Part shown: positions 1 to 9,034 of the stretch, piece after piece
Layout of the letters: each line of letters starts with the position of its first letter
Numbering within the stretch: position 1 is the stretch's first letter
Assembly: GCA_947073285.1 (NCBI GenBank)
Contig: CAMTJT010000008.1
Location: 21,195-85,194 of the forward strand
Source: an uncultured Clostridium sp.
GTDB taxonomy: Bacteria > Bacillota > Clostridia > TANB77 > CAG-508
Reading direction: 5' to 3'
DNA: 64,000 nucleotides
The notes under the pieces: model-generated
Database searches by the model: none
What the model was told of the DNA's origin: nothing
The model's input: only the letters and a program-made list of their open reading frames with translations
Program-made: the position numbers and the translations under genes

Positions 1-623
1 GCAATGATTTTTCTGTAGCTGTTAACGGAACAAGTGATGGTTTAATTTTGGTAATTGTATGCCCTACTTTTCTAGCAATTTCATATCCATCTCCTGTTGA
101 ACCTGTAACAGGATAGCTTTTCCCTCCTGTTGCTAATATGATTTTATCTGCCTCTATGCACTTTTCTTCTCCATCAGAAAAAAGGCATTGCACACCAACT
201 GCTTTGCCTTGCTTTAAAATTATCTCTTCTACTTTTACATGTGTTTTTATTTCTACTTTTTGCTTTTTTAATAATTTTAAAAATACATCTAAAACATCTT
301 TTGCTTGGTTGGTAGTTGGAAAAATACGATGTCCTCTTTCTTCTTTTACTTTTAATCCTTCGTTTTCTAATAACTGAATAATATCTTCATTGGTGAATTT
401 TGAAAAGCAACTGTAAAGAAACATTCCATTTCCTGGTACATTTTGGGTAAACTCTTCTATGGGGAGAGAACTTGTAATATTACATCTTCCCTTCCCTGTA
501 ATTAATAATTTCTTTCCTAAAGAATCCATTTTTTCTAATAAAATTACTTGGCTATTTTCTCTACTTGCTTGCAAGGCTGCCATTATACCGAGCAGGACCT
601 CCACCAATTACAACAACTTTCAT
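1..623 (-). CDS. NAD(P)/FAD-dependent oxidoreductase, BaiN/RdsA (HI0933-like) family; 3' part outside window
   Basis: The gene starts at 623 and runs off the left edge. It begins MKVVVIGGGPA, then meets an in-frame CGG (codon 12). Skipping the C gives GIMAALQASRENSQVILLEK, which completes the GxGxxG dinucleotide fold. Later motifs fit the family: a KKLLITGKGRCN stretch and ILATGGKSYPVTGSTGDG. Members are soluble flavoproteins; some reduce bile-acid intermediates, but the substrate here is unknown. Without the shift the product ends early; the downstream frame could also start at the internal ATG at codon 14, but would lose the FAD-binding glycines. The family is clear, the substrate is not. 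Confidence 0.85.
588..590 (-). other. CGG +1 frameshift site in the flavoprotein gene
   Basis: In-frame GCT CGG T at codon 12. Reading GCT then GGT restores GPAG of the FAD-binding motif. The offset is one extra C in front of a glycine codon. Confidence 0.8.
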
Positions 624-660
624 TTTTCTACTTTTCCTTTATTTTTAGTTAGTTTTAGAT

Positions 661-765
661 GATTTTTTCACAATCTATTTTTCACAATTTGTTCTTTGCA
701 ATCTACTTTTCACAATCTATTTTTTTGCAATTTCCTTTTTGCAATCTATTTTTCACAAATTATTT
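661..765. repeat. 14-bp degenerate tandem repeat, about 7 copies
   Basis: CAAT cores recur at 671, 685, 699, 713, 728, 742 and 756 (last one CAAA), a 14-bp period with one 15-bp step. The unit resembles TTTTCACAATCTAT or TTTTGCAATCTATT. It fills the gap between the nucleosidase stop and the flavoprotein start. Two helical turns would be 21 bp, so the period is not helical; replication slippage is the simplest origin. Confidence 0.8.
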
Positions 766-1509
766 TACATTGTTTTTATGTGTTCTATCATCTTCTTTAT
801 TGCCATATAAATAAATTCTTGGCATATCTCCCCTACATTTCTGTCATATTCTTCTTGCAAAAGTTCGTTGTCTGAAATAATCTTTAGTCCAATAACTGGT
901 ATTTGACATTGATTTGCAATAGTATATACTGCTATTGCTTCCATTTCTCCACATAATACTTGATGTTTGTTACTAAAATACACGGTTCTATCTATTTCTC
1001 TATTCCATATATCTCCACTGCCAATTACGCCTATATGTACTTTTCCTTCATTATAAGTATTTGCAAACTCGGTAAAAAAAGCAGTTAGTTTTTCATCTGC
1101 TTTTTGCACTCTTTTTTCATCTTTGCCACCTGCTACAAAAGTAATATAATCCCATTTTGTAGAGTCGCTTCCTTCGTTTTCTTTTTTATAAGGTGTTTTT
1201 GCAGACATGATATTAAAAACTTCTTTTCCAATAATTAAGTCTTTTTTGTGTATTTGCTCCCCATAACCTCCTGCTGTTCCTTGGTTAATAATACATACTG
1301 GGTGATAGTTTTGAATTGCAAGCATTGTTACAGCTGATGCATTAATAATTCCTACTTTTGATTTTGCTATTACGATTGGATATTCGTTGATAGTTCCCTC
1401 ATAAAAATAGTAACCGTGCTAATATAGTTTCTTTTTTGTTTTCCATTTGAGCAATTAGAAAATCAGTTTCTACCTCCATTGCTCCTATTATTAAAATTGG
1501 TGCTTTCAT
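765..1509 (-). CDS. 5'-methylthioadenosine/S-adenosylhomocysteine nucleosidase-like protein (spans a +1 shift)
   Basis: Restored product is 247 residues. It hydrolyses the glycosidic bond of MTA or SAH (or a related nucleoside) and so recycles SAM by-products. Visible family marks are GAMEVE with the catalytic-type Glu near residue 12, VGIINAS, GVIGSGD, GEMEAIAVY and the catalytic ISDN. The start at 1509 opens with MKAPILIIGAMEVE. At codon 32 an in-frame CGG stops normal reading (a stop follows 4 codons later); dropping the C joins ILA to GYYFYEGTINEYPIV. An ATG at 1325 opens the second part but lacks the GAMEVE half. The assignment to nucleosidase is good; exact substrate is inferred. Confidence 0.85.
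1414..1416 (-). other. CGG +1 frameshift site in the nucleosidase gene
   Basis: In-frame GCA CGG T at codon 32. Reading GCA then GGT continues into YYFYEGTI; unshifted reading gives RLLFL and stop. Confidence 0.8.
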
Positions 1510-1629
1510 TTTTTTGCTAGATATACTAAAATTAATATATCGTCTACTCCTCTCTATTTTGTGCTATTTTGTTTTCAATTAATTTTTTTAACTACTCTAT
1601 AATTAGATTTTTATTGATTCCTCTATTCT

Positions 1630-2883
1630 CTATTCTAATTCCATTAAATTTTGCACAGCCCTTAGCACCCCTAGTTTGCCATATTGATAGGTAAGCCCTC
1701 CTTGCAAAAATGCTACATAAGGCTCTCTAATTGGTGCATCACAAGATAATTCTATAGAAGAACCTTGGGTAAAAGCTCCTGCTGCCATGATAACTTTGTC
1801 TGTATACCCTGGCATATCCCATGGTTCTGGAACTGAGTTACTATCTATTGGGGAACCCATTTGAATTCCTTGACAGAATTTGATTAATTTTTCTCTATCG
1901 TGAAAGCTAATGGTTTGTACAATGTCTGTCCTTTTTTGGTTATATTTTGGATTTAGTTCATATCCTAAGTTTTCTAATAATTTACTGGTAAATATAGCTG
2001 TTTTTAAGCTACTTGCTACTACATGTGGTGCAAAATAAAGTCCTTGTAAAAATTGTTTATTAATTCCTAAGGTTGGTCCTACTTCTTTTCCAAGTCCTGG
2101 TGCAGTTAGCCTCTGGGCTGCTAGTTCTACTAGTTCTTTTTTTCCTGCAATATAACCACCATTTGGCGCTATACCACCACCTAAGTTTTTAATAAGTGAA
2201 CCTACAATTACATCTACTCCTACCTCTAATGGTTCTTTTTCTTCTACAAGCTCACCATAGCAATTATCTACCATAATAATAACATCTTTATTTACTTTTC
2301 TAATGGTTTGTACTACTTTTTCTATTTTGTCTATGCTAATACTTTCTCTTAAACTATACCCTCTAGAACGTTGTATTTCAATTAATTTTACATTATTTTT
2401 AGAAACTCTATTTTGTATTTGTTCATAGTCAAAATCATTATCTATTAAATCTATTTGCTCATAATTTACGAAATGTGCTTTTAACGAACTTGGATTTTCT
2501 GCAATTCCAATTACTTCATCTAAGGTGTCATATGGCTTTCCACTAATACTTAGTAAAGTGTCATTTGGACGCAAAAAGGCAAACAAAGCTATTGTTAGGG
2601 CATGAGTACCAGAAATAATTTGTGTTCTTACTAAACTATCCTCAGCATGCAATACTTCTGCAAATACTTTTTCTATTGTGTCTCTTCCTATATCGGAATT
2701 GCCATATCCTGTTGTACTATTAAAGTGAATATCAGATACATGATATTTTTGAAATGCATTTAATATTTTTAAACTATTTTTTTCACATAACTTGTCTACT
2801 TCTTGAAATTCTTTTTGCACTTGCTCTTCTGCTTGTTTCGCAAGCTCTAATACTTTTTGACTTACTCCAAATTGTTTGTACAT
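1630..2883 (-). CDS. Methionine gamma-lyase family protein (YnbB / aluminium resistance type), PLP enzyme
   Basis: 417 residues. A PLP fold-type I enzyme related to cystathionine/methionine lyases. The cofactor site shows SGTHALTIALFAFLRPND (phosphate loop), the aspartate stretch VIIMVDNCYGELVEE and the Schiff-base lysine in GSLIKNLGGGIAPNGGYIAG. I chose the ATG at 2883 (MYKQFGVSQ) because AAGGGAAG lies just upstream; an ATG six codons earlier has no such site. The family is common in Firmicutes but its physiological substrate is not settled. The gene is intact and has no CGG codon. Confidence 0.85.
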   Translation of the reverse strand: MYKQFGVSQKVLELAKQAEEQVQKEFQEVDKLCEKNSLKILNAFQKYHVSDIHFNSTTGYGNSDIGRDTIEKVFAEVLHAEDSLVRTQIISGTHALTIALFAFLRPNDTLLSISGKPYDTLDEVIGIAENPSSLKAHFVNYEQIDLIDNDFDYEQIQNRVSKNNVKLIEIQRSRGYSLRESISIDKIEKVVQTIRKVNKDVIIMVDNCYGELVEEKEPLEVGVDVIVGSLIKNLGGGIAPNGGYIAGKKELVELAAQRLTAPGLGKEVGPTLGINKQFLQGLYFAPHVVASSLKTAIFTSKLLENLGYELNPKYNQKRTDIVQTISFHDREKLIKFCQGIQMGSPIDSNSVPEPWDMPGYTDKVIMAAGAFTQGSSIELSCDAPIREPYVAFLQGGLTYQYGKLGVLRAVQNLMELE

Positions 2884-2895
2884 TTTATTCTTCCC

Positions 2896-3046
2896 TTTCA
2901 TCTATGATTCGTTTTATACTTTTCATTTTGCCTTTCATTTCTAATTAGTCTTATACCTTTTATCTTTCTCTTTCGTTTATAACTAATTTTATACTTTTTA
3001 CTTTTTTCTTTCTATTATTAAGTCTTTACCTTTTATTCTGCTTTTC
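2896..3046. repeat. Degenerate tandem repeat of about 38 bp, 4 copies
   Basis: TTTC anchors recur at 2896, 2933, 2971 and 3009, each followed by a similar tract ending TTATAC(C/T)TTTTA. It lies upstream of the PLP enzyme and downstream of the WG-repeat gene. Copies have diverged, so the expansion is not recent. Confidence 0.6.
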
Positions 3047-3111
3047 CATTCTTAAATAATATAGTTATTGTTTTTCTGGCAAATCAAGTGTTTTTGTAAA
3101 AGCTTTAAATC

Positions 3112-4870
3112 TTACAAAGCATCACTACTATACCTACTATCGCCTTGCCAACTATTTAAACGATAATATTTACCTAAAAAGCTTGGTGAAATCCAATCAA
3201 TTTCATAGATTGGTTCTTGCACTATTTTTCCACTTTGGTCTACAACTCCCCATTTGCCATCTTTTTTAATTCCTGCAAATCCATATTCATTAAAGTCTGT
3301 AACCATATCATATTCTACTGCAACTTTTACATCTCCGCTTCTATCTACAAAACCCCATTTACCTCTTACCATTTTGCTGTATAGTAAATTTTCTGGAAAA
3401 ACATCTTTACTTTCTAGCCTGTTTCCATCTATATCATAATAAATAAAGTCATTTTCTGATGCTAATAAAATATACTTTTTAGAGTTTATATTAGAAACTT
3501 CAAATTGCTTGATTATAGCGTTTTCCATGCTTGCTACTTTTTCCATTTTCATATTATATAACTCTATCAAATTATTTTGAGTAATTTCTGCTTGTAATAA
3601 ATTGCTATCATTAAAACGGAAAATGCTTGTATAAGCCAAATTAACTACTATTTCTCCTAAAGAATTGATGATACCATTTTTTCCATCTTTTGCTACAATA
3701 AAATAGTTACCTGGCAAATATTCTATATAGCTATAATCATCATCTATTAACGTTTTTCCATTTTTATCTACCACTTTATAAATATCATTTTTGTCTACTG
3801 CAATATAGTAGTTTGAGTTGTCTGTTTGAGTCATGCTAATAATATCATTTTCAATTTTGTTTCCATGTTCATCAAATACTAGTATCTCTTCATCTTGTAC
3901 TGCATTTAAATAAATACCACCAAAAGAGATATTATCATATTCTGGTTTTAAAATTTCTTTTCCTTCTCCGAGTAATAGCACCTTGTTTACCATTTCTTTG
4001 TACAATAAAGATGTTATTTACAGAGTAATATTGAATGTCTTCATATTCAAAATGAATAACCTCTTTTTTATTTTTTAAAAGTCCTGCTTGTCCGTTTTTG
4101 AAAGCAATAAAATAGTAATCTTTTTCACTTGGTATTTGTGTAACTCTTTCTAGTTCTGTATATTCTGGTTTTAAAATAGTACGTCCATGATAATTTATAT
4201 AGCCATAACGATACCCTTCTTCTGTTTTTTGGCTTACAATAAATCCTGCTTGTTCATTATTTGTAGTTTGGTTATAATAATTATCAGAAATAATAGCATC
4301 ATATTCATTTTTGATAATTACTTTTCCTTTCATGTTAATAACACCTGAAAGTCCATTTTCTACTACAATAAAGGTTCCTTCTCTATAGTTAAGGCTACTA
4401 ATTTGGCTATAAATTGGTTTTGTAATTTCTTTTCCTTCTATTGTAATAATGCCATATTTCCCATCTTGTTTGTACATTAAATTGCTTTTTTCATAAGGAT
4501 TTGTTTCAATGTTTGTATCAATTGGAATAGCTTGTACATTTTTGAATTCACTTAAAATAGTTTCCTTTTTTTCATTGTATACTACCGTTTCATAGTCTTT
4601 TGTTTCTTCATCATAACTACTAATACATATAAAAACTGGTTTAGATGGATTTGGAATTTGTACTGCAATATATTCAGCAGGTATAATCACATTTCCACTT
4701 TTATCTATTACACCACTTTTCCCTTCTTGCTCTAGTACAAAATAATTATACTCTTTAATTTGTTCAATAGTATAGTGATATTGCATTTCATTTATTATTA
4801 TAAAGCCTGCTACTAATAGTAGTACTATAATAACTGCAATTATGATAATCCATTTTAATTTTCCATTCAT
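3112..4870 (-). CDS. Membrane-anchored WG-repeat protein (spans a +1 shift)
   Basis: Restored product is 585 residues. Residues 7-28 form one hydrophobic segment (IIIIAVIIVLLLVAGFIII), so it is probably anchored with the repeats outside. The rest is a run of WG-type repeats, such as GKYGIITIEGKEITKP, GKSGVIDKSGNVIIP, GKWGFVDRSGDV and GKWGVVDQSGKIV. In the middle, GKQGAIT meets an in-frame CGG at codon 301; skipping the C gives GEGKEILKPEYDN, which matches the neighbouring repeat residue for residue. Function of WG-repeat proteins is mostly unknown; beta-rich binding modules are likely. The unshifted frame ends 12 residues after the CGG. Confidence 0.85.
3968..3970 (-). other. CGG +1 frameshift site in the WG-repeat gene
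   Basis: In-frame ACT CGG A at codon 301. The internal repeat GIITIEGKEITKP acts as its own alignment: the shifted reading GAITGEGKEILKP keeps perfect register, the unshifted one does not. Confidence 0.85.
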
Positions 4871-4927
4871 AAATCCATCTTTTCCTTTCCCTTATTCTTT
4901 GTTTTATTATTTGCTTCTTTATTTACC

Positions 4928-4991
4928 CTTTGGTATCTTCTTTTGCTATGTTCTTTGTTTTCTCTTTGGTATCTTTTTTGCTATGTTCTTT
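4928..4991. repeat. Two-copy direct repeat, 36-bp spacing
   Basis: CTTTGGTATCTT followed by TTTTGCTATGTTCTTT occurs at 4928-4956 and 4964-4991 with one base difference in length. It lies upstream of the WG-repeat gene. Confidence 0.75.
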
Positions 4992-5042
4992 ACTCTTTAT
5001 GCATTTACCTTTTTATTTTTCTTTTCTCTACTTATTTTGGGT

Positions 5043-6377
5043 TTAATCTTCTTGTTTTTCTTCTTCATCTCTTTCTTCAATTTTTTCTTGCTTGTTTTTA
5101 CATACTTTAATCCATTTTATTCTTTTATCTTCATATTCTTCAATACGATAAGTTAAAAAATCATCTTCTAAAACAGGATGTTCATTTTCTTCTGGTAGTC
5201 TTCCTAATTTTTCTAAAAGGTAACCTGATAAAGTTTCATAATCACCGTCTGGCATACTTACTTCTAAAATTCTTTCTAGTTCATAAGCACTAACACTACC
5301 ATCTATCAAATACGTATTATCATCAATTTTTTGGTATTCTACTTCTATATCATCATATTCGTCAAAAATATTTCCTACTAATTCTTCTATAATGTCTTCC
5401 ATTGTAAGAACGCCTGCTGTACCACCATATTCATCTACTACAATTGCCATTTGCATTTTATTGGTTTGTAATGCTTCAAAAATTTCATCTATTGGCTTTG
5501 ATTCTGGTACAAAATATGCCTCTCTTATGATGTCTTTAATTTTTATCTTTTTCTTTGAGTTCATTAATTTCAAAATATCTTTTATAAATAGGATTCCCTT
5601 AATATCATCAATTGTTTCTTCGTATACTGGTATTCTACTATATTTGTATTCATCCATTTCATCTAAAATCTCGTATAAATCTTGATTAATTTCAATAGCA
5701 TACATATCTGTTCTATGTGTCATTATTTCAGAAGCTACAATATCATTAAAAGCAAAAACATTGTTGATTAGTTCTTTTTCTCCTTCTTCTATAGCTCCTT
5801 TTTCTTCACCTTGGTCTACCATCATCTTGATTTCTTCTTCTGTTACAATCTCTTCTTCTTGCTCTCCTACACCAAATATTTTTGATACAATATTAGTTGA
5901 CCAAGTAAGTAATTTTACAAATGGTGCTGTTAAAATAGAAATGGTTCTAATAACACCTATTGTTGCATAAGATACTTTTTCGTAATATTTCATAGCTAAT
6001 CTTTTTGGAACTAATTCGCCAAATACTAATGTAAAAAATGAAAGTATTAAGGTAATAATAACAATAGAAATACTTTGCCAAACTGTTACACTAAAAAATG
6101 GCATCCAACTATTTAAAATTGGTGCTAATTTATCTGCAAAAGCATCTGATGCAAATGCACTTGATAAGAAACCTGCTAAGGTAATTCCTATTTGAATAGT
6201 TGCTAAAAATTTGCTTGGATTTTGTAACATTTTTTGAATTTGCTTTGCTTTTTTATGCCCTTCTTTGGCTTGTTTTTCAATTTTGGCATCATTTAAAGAA
6301 ATAAAAGCTATTTCTGTTGCAGCAAAGTAAGCATTTAATAGAATTAAAATTGCTAAAATAATTAGCTGTGAAATCAT
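5043..6377 (-). CDS. Hemolysin-family CNNM (DUF21)/CBS/CorC-HlyC membrane protein
   Basis: 444 residues. An N-terminal DUF21 (CNNM) membrane domain holds hydrophobic segments near residues 1-23, 62-80, 98-120 and 130-155. Then come two CBS domains (about 215-340, with GGTAGVLTMEDIIEELVGNI) and a C-terminal CorC/HlyC domain. Homologues are linked to magnesium or other divalent cation efflux; the old name hemolysin C is historical. The C terminus is unusually rich in Glu and Lys. It appears to be a single gene, with no partner in the same operon. Confidence 0.9.
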   Translation of the reverse strand: MISQLIILAILILLNAYFAATEIAFISLNDAKIEKQAKEGHKKAKQIQKMLQNPSKFLATIQIGITLAGFLSSAFASDAFADKLAPILNSWMPFFSVTVWQSISIVIITLILSFFTLVFGELVPKRLAMKYYEKVSYATIGVIRTISILTAPFVKLLTWSTNIVSKIFGVGEQEEEIVTEEEIKMMVDQGEEKGAIEEGEKELINNVFAFNDIVASEIMTHRTDMYAIEINQDLYEILDEMDEYKYSRIPVYEETIDDIKGILFIKDILKLMNSKKKIKIKDIIREAYFVPESKPIDEIFEALQTNKMQMAIVVDEYGGTAGVLTMEDIIEELVGNIFDEYDDIEVEYQKIDDNTYLIDGSVSAYELERILEVSMPDGDYETLSGYLLEKLGRLPEENEHPVLEDDFLTYRIEEYEDKRIKWIKVCKNKQEKIEERDEEEKQED

Positions 6378-6612
6378 AATTTTTTCCTTTCCTTTTGTAT
6401 AGATATTTTCTAGCTTTTATTATATATTTTATCCGTATTTCTGTCAATAAATGCACCAATATTTTACAATTGGTGCTAACTATTGAGTGCTTTTAATGCT
6501 TGATAATCTTAAATTGACTGTATACTTGTTTTGTTTTTGTATTTATAATTGGACAAACAATTGATAATTTTGTTTTTTCATTAAATACCAAATTGCTGGA
6601 TTACCCAAAATT

Positions 6613-7620
6613 TTAAAATCCTGTAACAGGTAATTTTTTATTAGGTACTACTTGTGTTTCAATTATAGTTCCTTCTTCCTCTGGTTTTGAAGGCTTTTCT
6701 TCATCTGGCTTAGGATTTTGTACACTATCTACTATTTTTGTGTGAACTTGTTCTAAAGTATCAGTTACTAACTCACTATTATCTAAAATAATATAGGTTT
6801 CCCACTCTTCATTTAATGCATTTCCTTCTCTAACAGGGATTGTTTCGAATTCTGCTGTTATTTGAATTGTAAAGTTTATGTTTTCTTGGTCTGGCACTAC
6901 CACTTTAAATTTCTCTCCATATGAAAAATTAGTTTTCACTTCATTTTGCTCATTTACTATCTTTAGATTATTTGTATTTTCTCCCTTAATAGTTACAGTG
7001 TAATTTTGAAATTTTAAATTACTAATTACTTTATAAGTTTTGTAATCTTGTTTTTCTTCTTTTTTCCACTCTATACTTTCATCATCAATAGTAAGCTCTG
7101 GCTTGTTATAAACATCAGTAGCATTATTGGATTTTAAGACTAAATTACGCAAATTGTTAAGAATATTTGGATATTGATTTTTATTTGTAACTGTAAAATC
7201 ATTTAAATTATATTGATAATACACATTTAAAATTGCTATTTGTGTAATAATATATGCCTCTTCTTCATTGCTACAACCTAACTCTTGAAAACTAACATTA
7301 GGATATCCATAAAGTAATATTCTTCTTACTTTATTATTGTTTACAATTTTCTCTATTTTACTATAATAAGAAAGGCCTCCCGCTAAATATTGCTTTTCAC
7401 GTTTTAAGTTATAAATTAGTTGCTTTTCTCCTGATTGTCTATTGCAAATAACAATTGGTATATCCAAAAGTTTACCTTGATAGTAAATTTCTTGATATTT
7501 TCCATCAGTTGAAAATATCACATTCTCTTCTTTACTGATAAATGCTTTACTAGAATTTGTAGCCAATAAAAGACAACTACAAATTATAACCATACTAATT
7601 ATTTTGCTTATTTGTTTCAT
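6613..7620 (-). CDS. Secreted thioester-domain surface protein ending in LPVTGF
   Basis: 335 residues. A signal peptide covers about residues 1-27. The early part resembles a thioester (TQXA) adhesin domain: IPIVICNRQSGE supplies the cysteine and EEAYIITQIAIL the Gln, the pair that forms the internal thioester in this family. A beta-rich domain follows, then a Pro/Glu/Lys linker. The protein ends exactly at KKLPVTGF, a sortase motif, with no hydrophobic segment or charged tail after it. It is the last gene of a sortase operon, 19 bp after its paralogue. Role in surface attachment is inferred. Confidence 0.75.
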   Translation of the reverse strand: MKQISKIISMVIICSCLLLATNSSKAFISKEENVIFSTDGKYQEIYYQGKLLDIPIVICNRQSGEKQLIYNLKREKQYLAGGLSYYSKIEKIVNNNKVRRILLYGYPNVSFQELGCSNEEEAYIITQIAILNVYYQYNLNDFTVTNKNQYPNILNNLRNLVLKSNNATDVYNKPELTIDDESIEWKKEEKQDYKTYKVISNLKFQNYTVTIKGENTNNLKIVNEQNEVKTNFSYGEKFKVVVPDQENINFTIQITAEFETIPVREGNALNEEWETYIILDNSELVTDTLEQVHTKIVDSVQNPKPDEEKPSKPEEEGTIIETQVVPNKKLPVTGF

Positions 7621-7639
7621 ATTTTTTCCTACCTATCTT

Positions 7640-8917
7640 TTAAAATCCTGTTCTTGGCAGTTTTTTACTTACCTCAACTTCTTTTTGCGTTGGCTCTTCT
7701 GGTACTTCTTTTTCTCCTGGCTCTTCAAAATTATCTACTTTTATTACTATTTTTTCTTGTAAACCAATTTTGATTGGAATTAATTCACTATATCCATAAT
7801 ATCCTGTTGGTGCTTGTACTTCTTCTAAGTAATAATTACCTGGTAATATATATGGTAGCTCTATAATTCCTTCTTTATTGGTGGTAAGTTCTGTATAAAG
7901 TACTTGTTTGTTTTCATCTAATAAATGAAATATTGCTCCTTCTAAAGGCTTTTTTGTATCTCCATCTTGTTTTTGTATTTCTATTTTCGTTTTATTTTGT
8001 TCATAAGTTTGCTTATAAGTAATTTCTGCTATTTCATAGCTTCCACATGTTACTGCAAAGTTTTGCCAATCTGGATTTGGACTTTCTCCATAAAATACTG
8101 GCATGGTTTTTAAAGATGATTGAGCATGAATTGTAAATTCTCCTGCTTTTTCTAGATCTGTAATTGGAAGTAAAATTTTAAACTGTTCTGTACCTTTAAA
8201 TTGTGTTTTTTCTTGGTTGTTGGTATCTGTTATTTTTAGTCTTGTGTTTTCATTTCCAGTAACAGAAATTTGATAGTTTTCATTTTTGGCAGAGGCAGTT
8301 ACTTTGTATGTTTTGCTGACATAATTCTTGTCTTTGGCATCTACTTCCCATTTTTGATTTTCTTCTTTTATTTTTAAAGTAGCTGTAACTTTTGTGTCAT
8401 CTGAGTTTCTTGCTGCTGTAATAATTTTTTTGATTGCTGCTATTGTTCTTTTACTAGCATTTTCTTCATGAAAAATAGTAAATTTGTCTAAATCATAATG
8501 ATACATAGCATCATATACTGCCATTTTAGTTGCTGCATAGGCTTCCCCTACATTGTTACACCCTAATTCTTCTGGTGTTTTAAATGGATAGCCATTTACA
8601 ATTGCTCTCCAAACAGCTTGATTACTTAGCATTTGTTCAATTTTTACTGAATATTCATGATCTTGTGTTACTCCTTGCCTTCCTTTATTTAAACAGTATA
8701 CAGGGTATTCTACTCCATCTTTGGAATACACCGTTACTTCTACACCTATTCCAATTCCATCATATTTAAAAAGTACTACTTCTCCTTTAGAATATAAATC
8801 TGCTTTATTTATTGGAAATATCGCTGCTTTTGTTTTTCCTCCTAAGATACTACTAAAACTAGTAATTAAAATCATTGTTATCATTAGTGTAAAAGTTATT
8901 TTTCTTAATTTCTTCAT
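7640..8917 (-). CDS. Secreted thioester-like plus SpaA/Cna-B domain surface protein ending in LPRTGF
   Basis: 425 residues with a signal peptide (about 1-32). The N-terminal part resembles thioester domains (YPVYCLNKGRQG; AYAATKMAVYDAMYHYDLD), but Lys stands where the family has Gln. Near 310-390 is a SpaA/Cna-B domain: KIEIQKQDGDTKKPLEGAIF carries the expected Lys and YYLEEVQAPTGY the Glu for an isopeptide bond. As in the next gene, the protein stops right at KKLPRTGF without a membrane tail. It lies between sortase and the second surface protein and probably shares their transcript. Confidence 0.8.
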   Translation of the reverse strand: MKKLRKITFTLMITMILITSFSSILGGKTKAAIFPINKADLYSKGEVVLFKYDGIGIGVEVTVYSKDGVEYPVYCLNKGRQGVTQDHEYSVKIEQMLSNQAVWRAIVNGYPFKTPEELGCNNVGEAYAATKMAVYDAMYHYDLDKFTIFHEENASKRTIAAIKKIITAARNSDDTKVTATLKIKEENQKWEVDAKDKNYVSKTYKVTASAKNENYQISVTGNENTRLKITDTNNQEKTQFKGTEQFKILLPITDLEKAGEFTIHAQSSLKTMPVFYGESPNPDWQNFAVTCGSYEIAEITYKQTYEQNKTKIEIQKQDGDTKKPLEGAIFHLLDENKQVLYTELTTNKEGIIELPYILPGNYYLEEVQAPTGYYGYSELIPIKIGLQEKIVIKVDNFEEPGEKEVPEEPTQKEVEVSKKLPRTGF

Positions 8918-9034
8918 TCTCTATTTCAGGTAGCTCTAACTTGCAATAATTTTTTATGCAAAATGTTAGAAGTTACCATCCTCCTTTTTTATTTTTTTGT
9001 TATTGCCATTTTCATTATATAAATTGCAATTCTC

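Noticed and set aside
4842..5156. 104-residue Phe-rich open frame
   Set aside because: It lies antisense to a gene end and a T-rich spacer, with no ribosome site.
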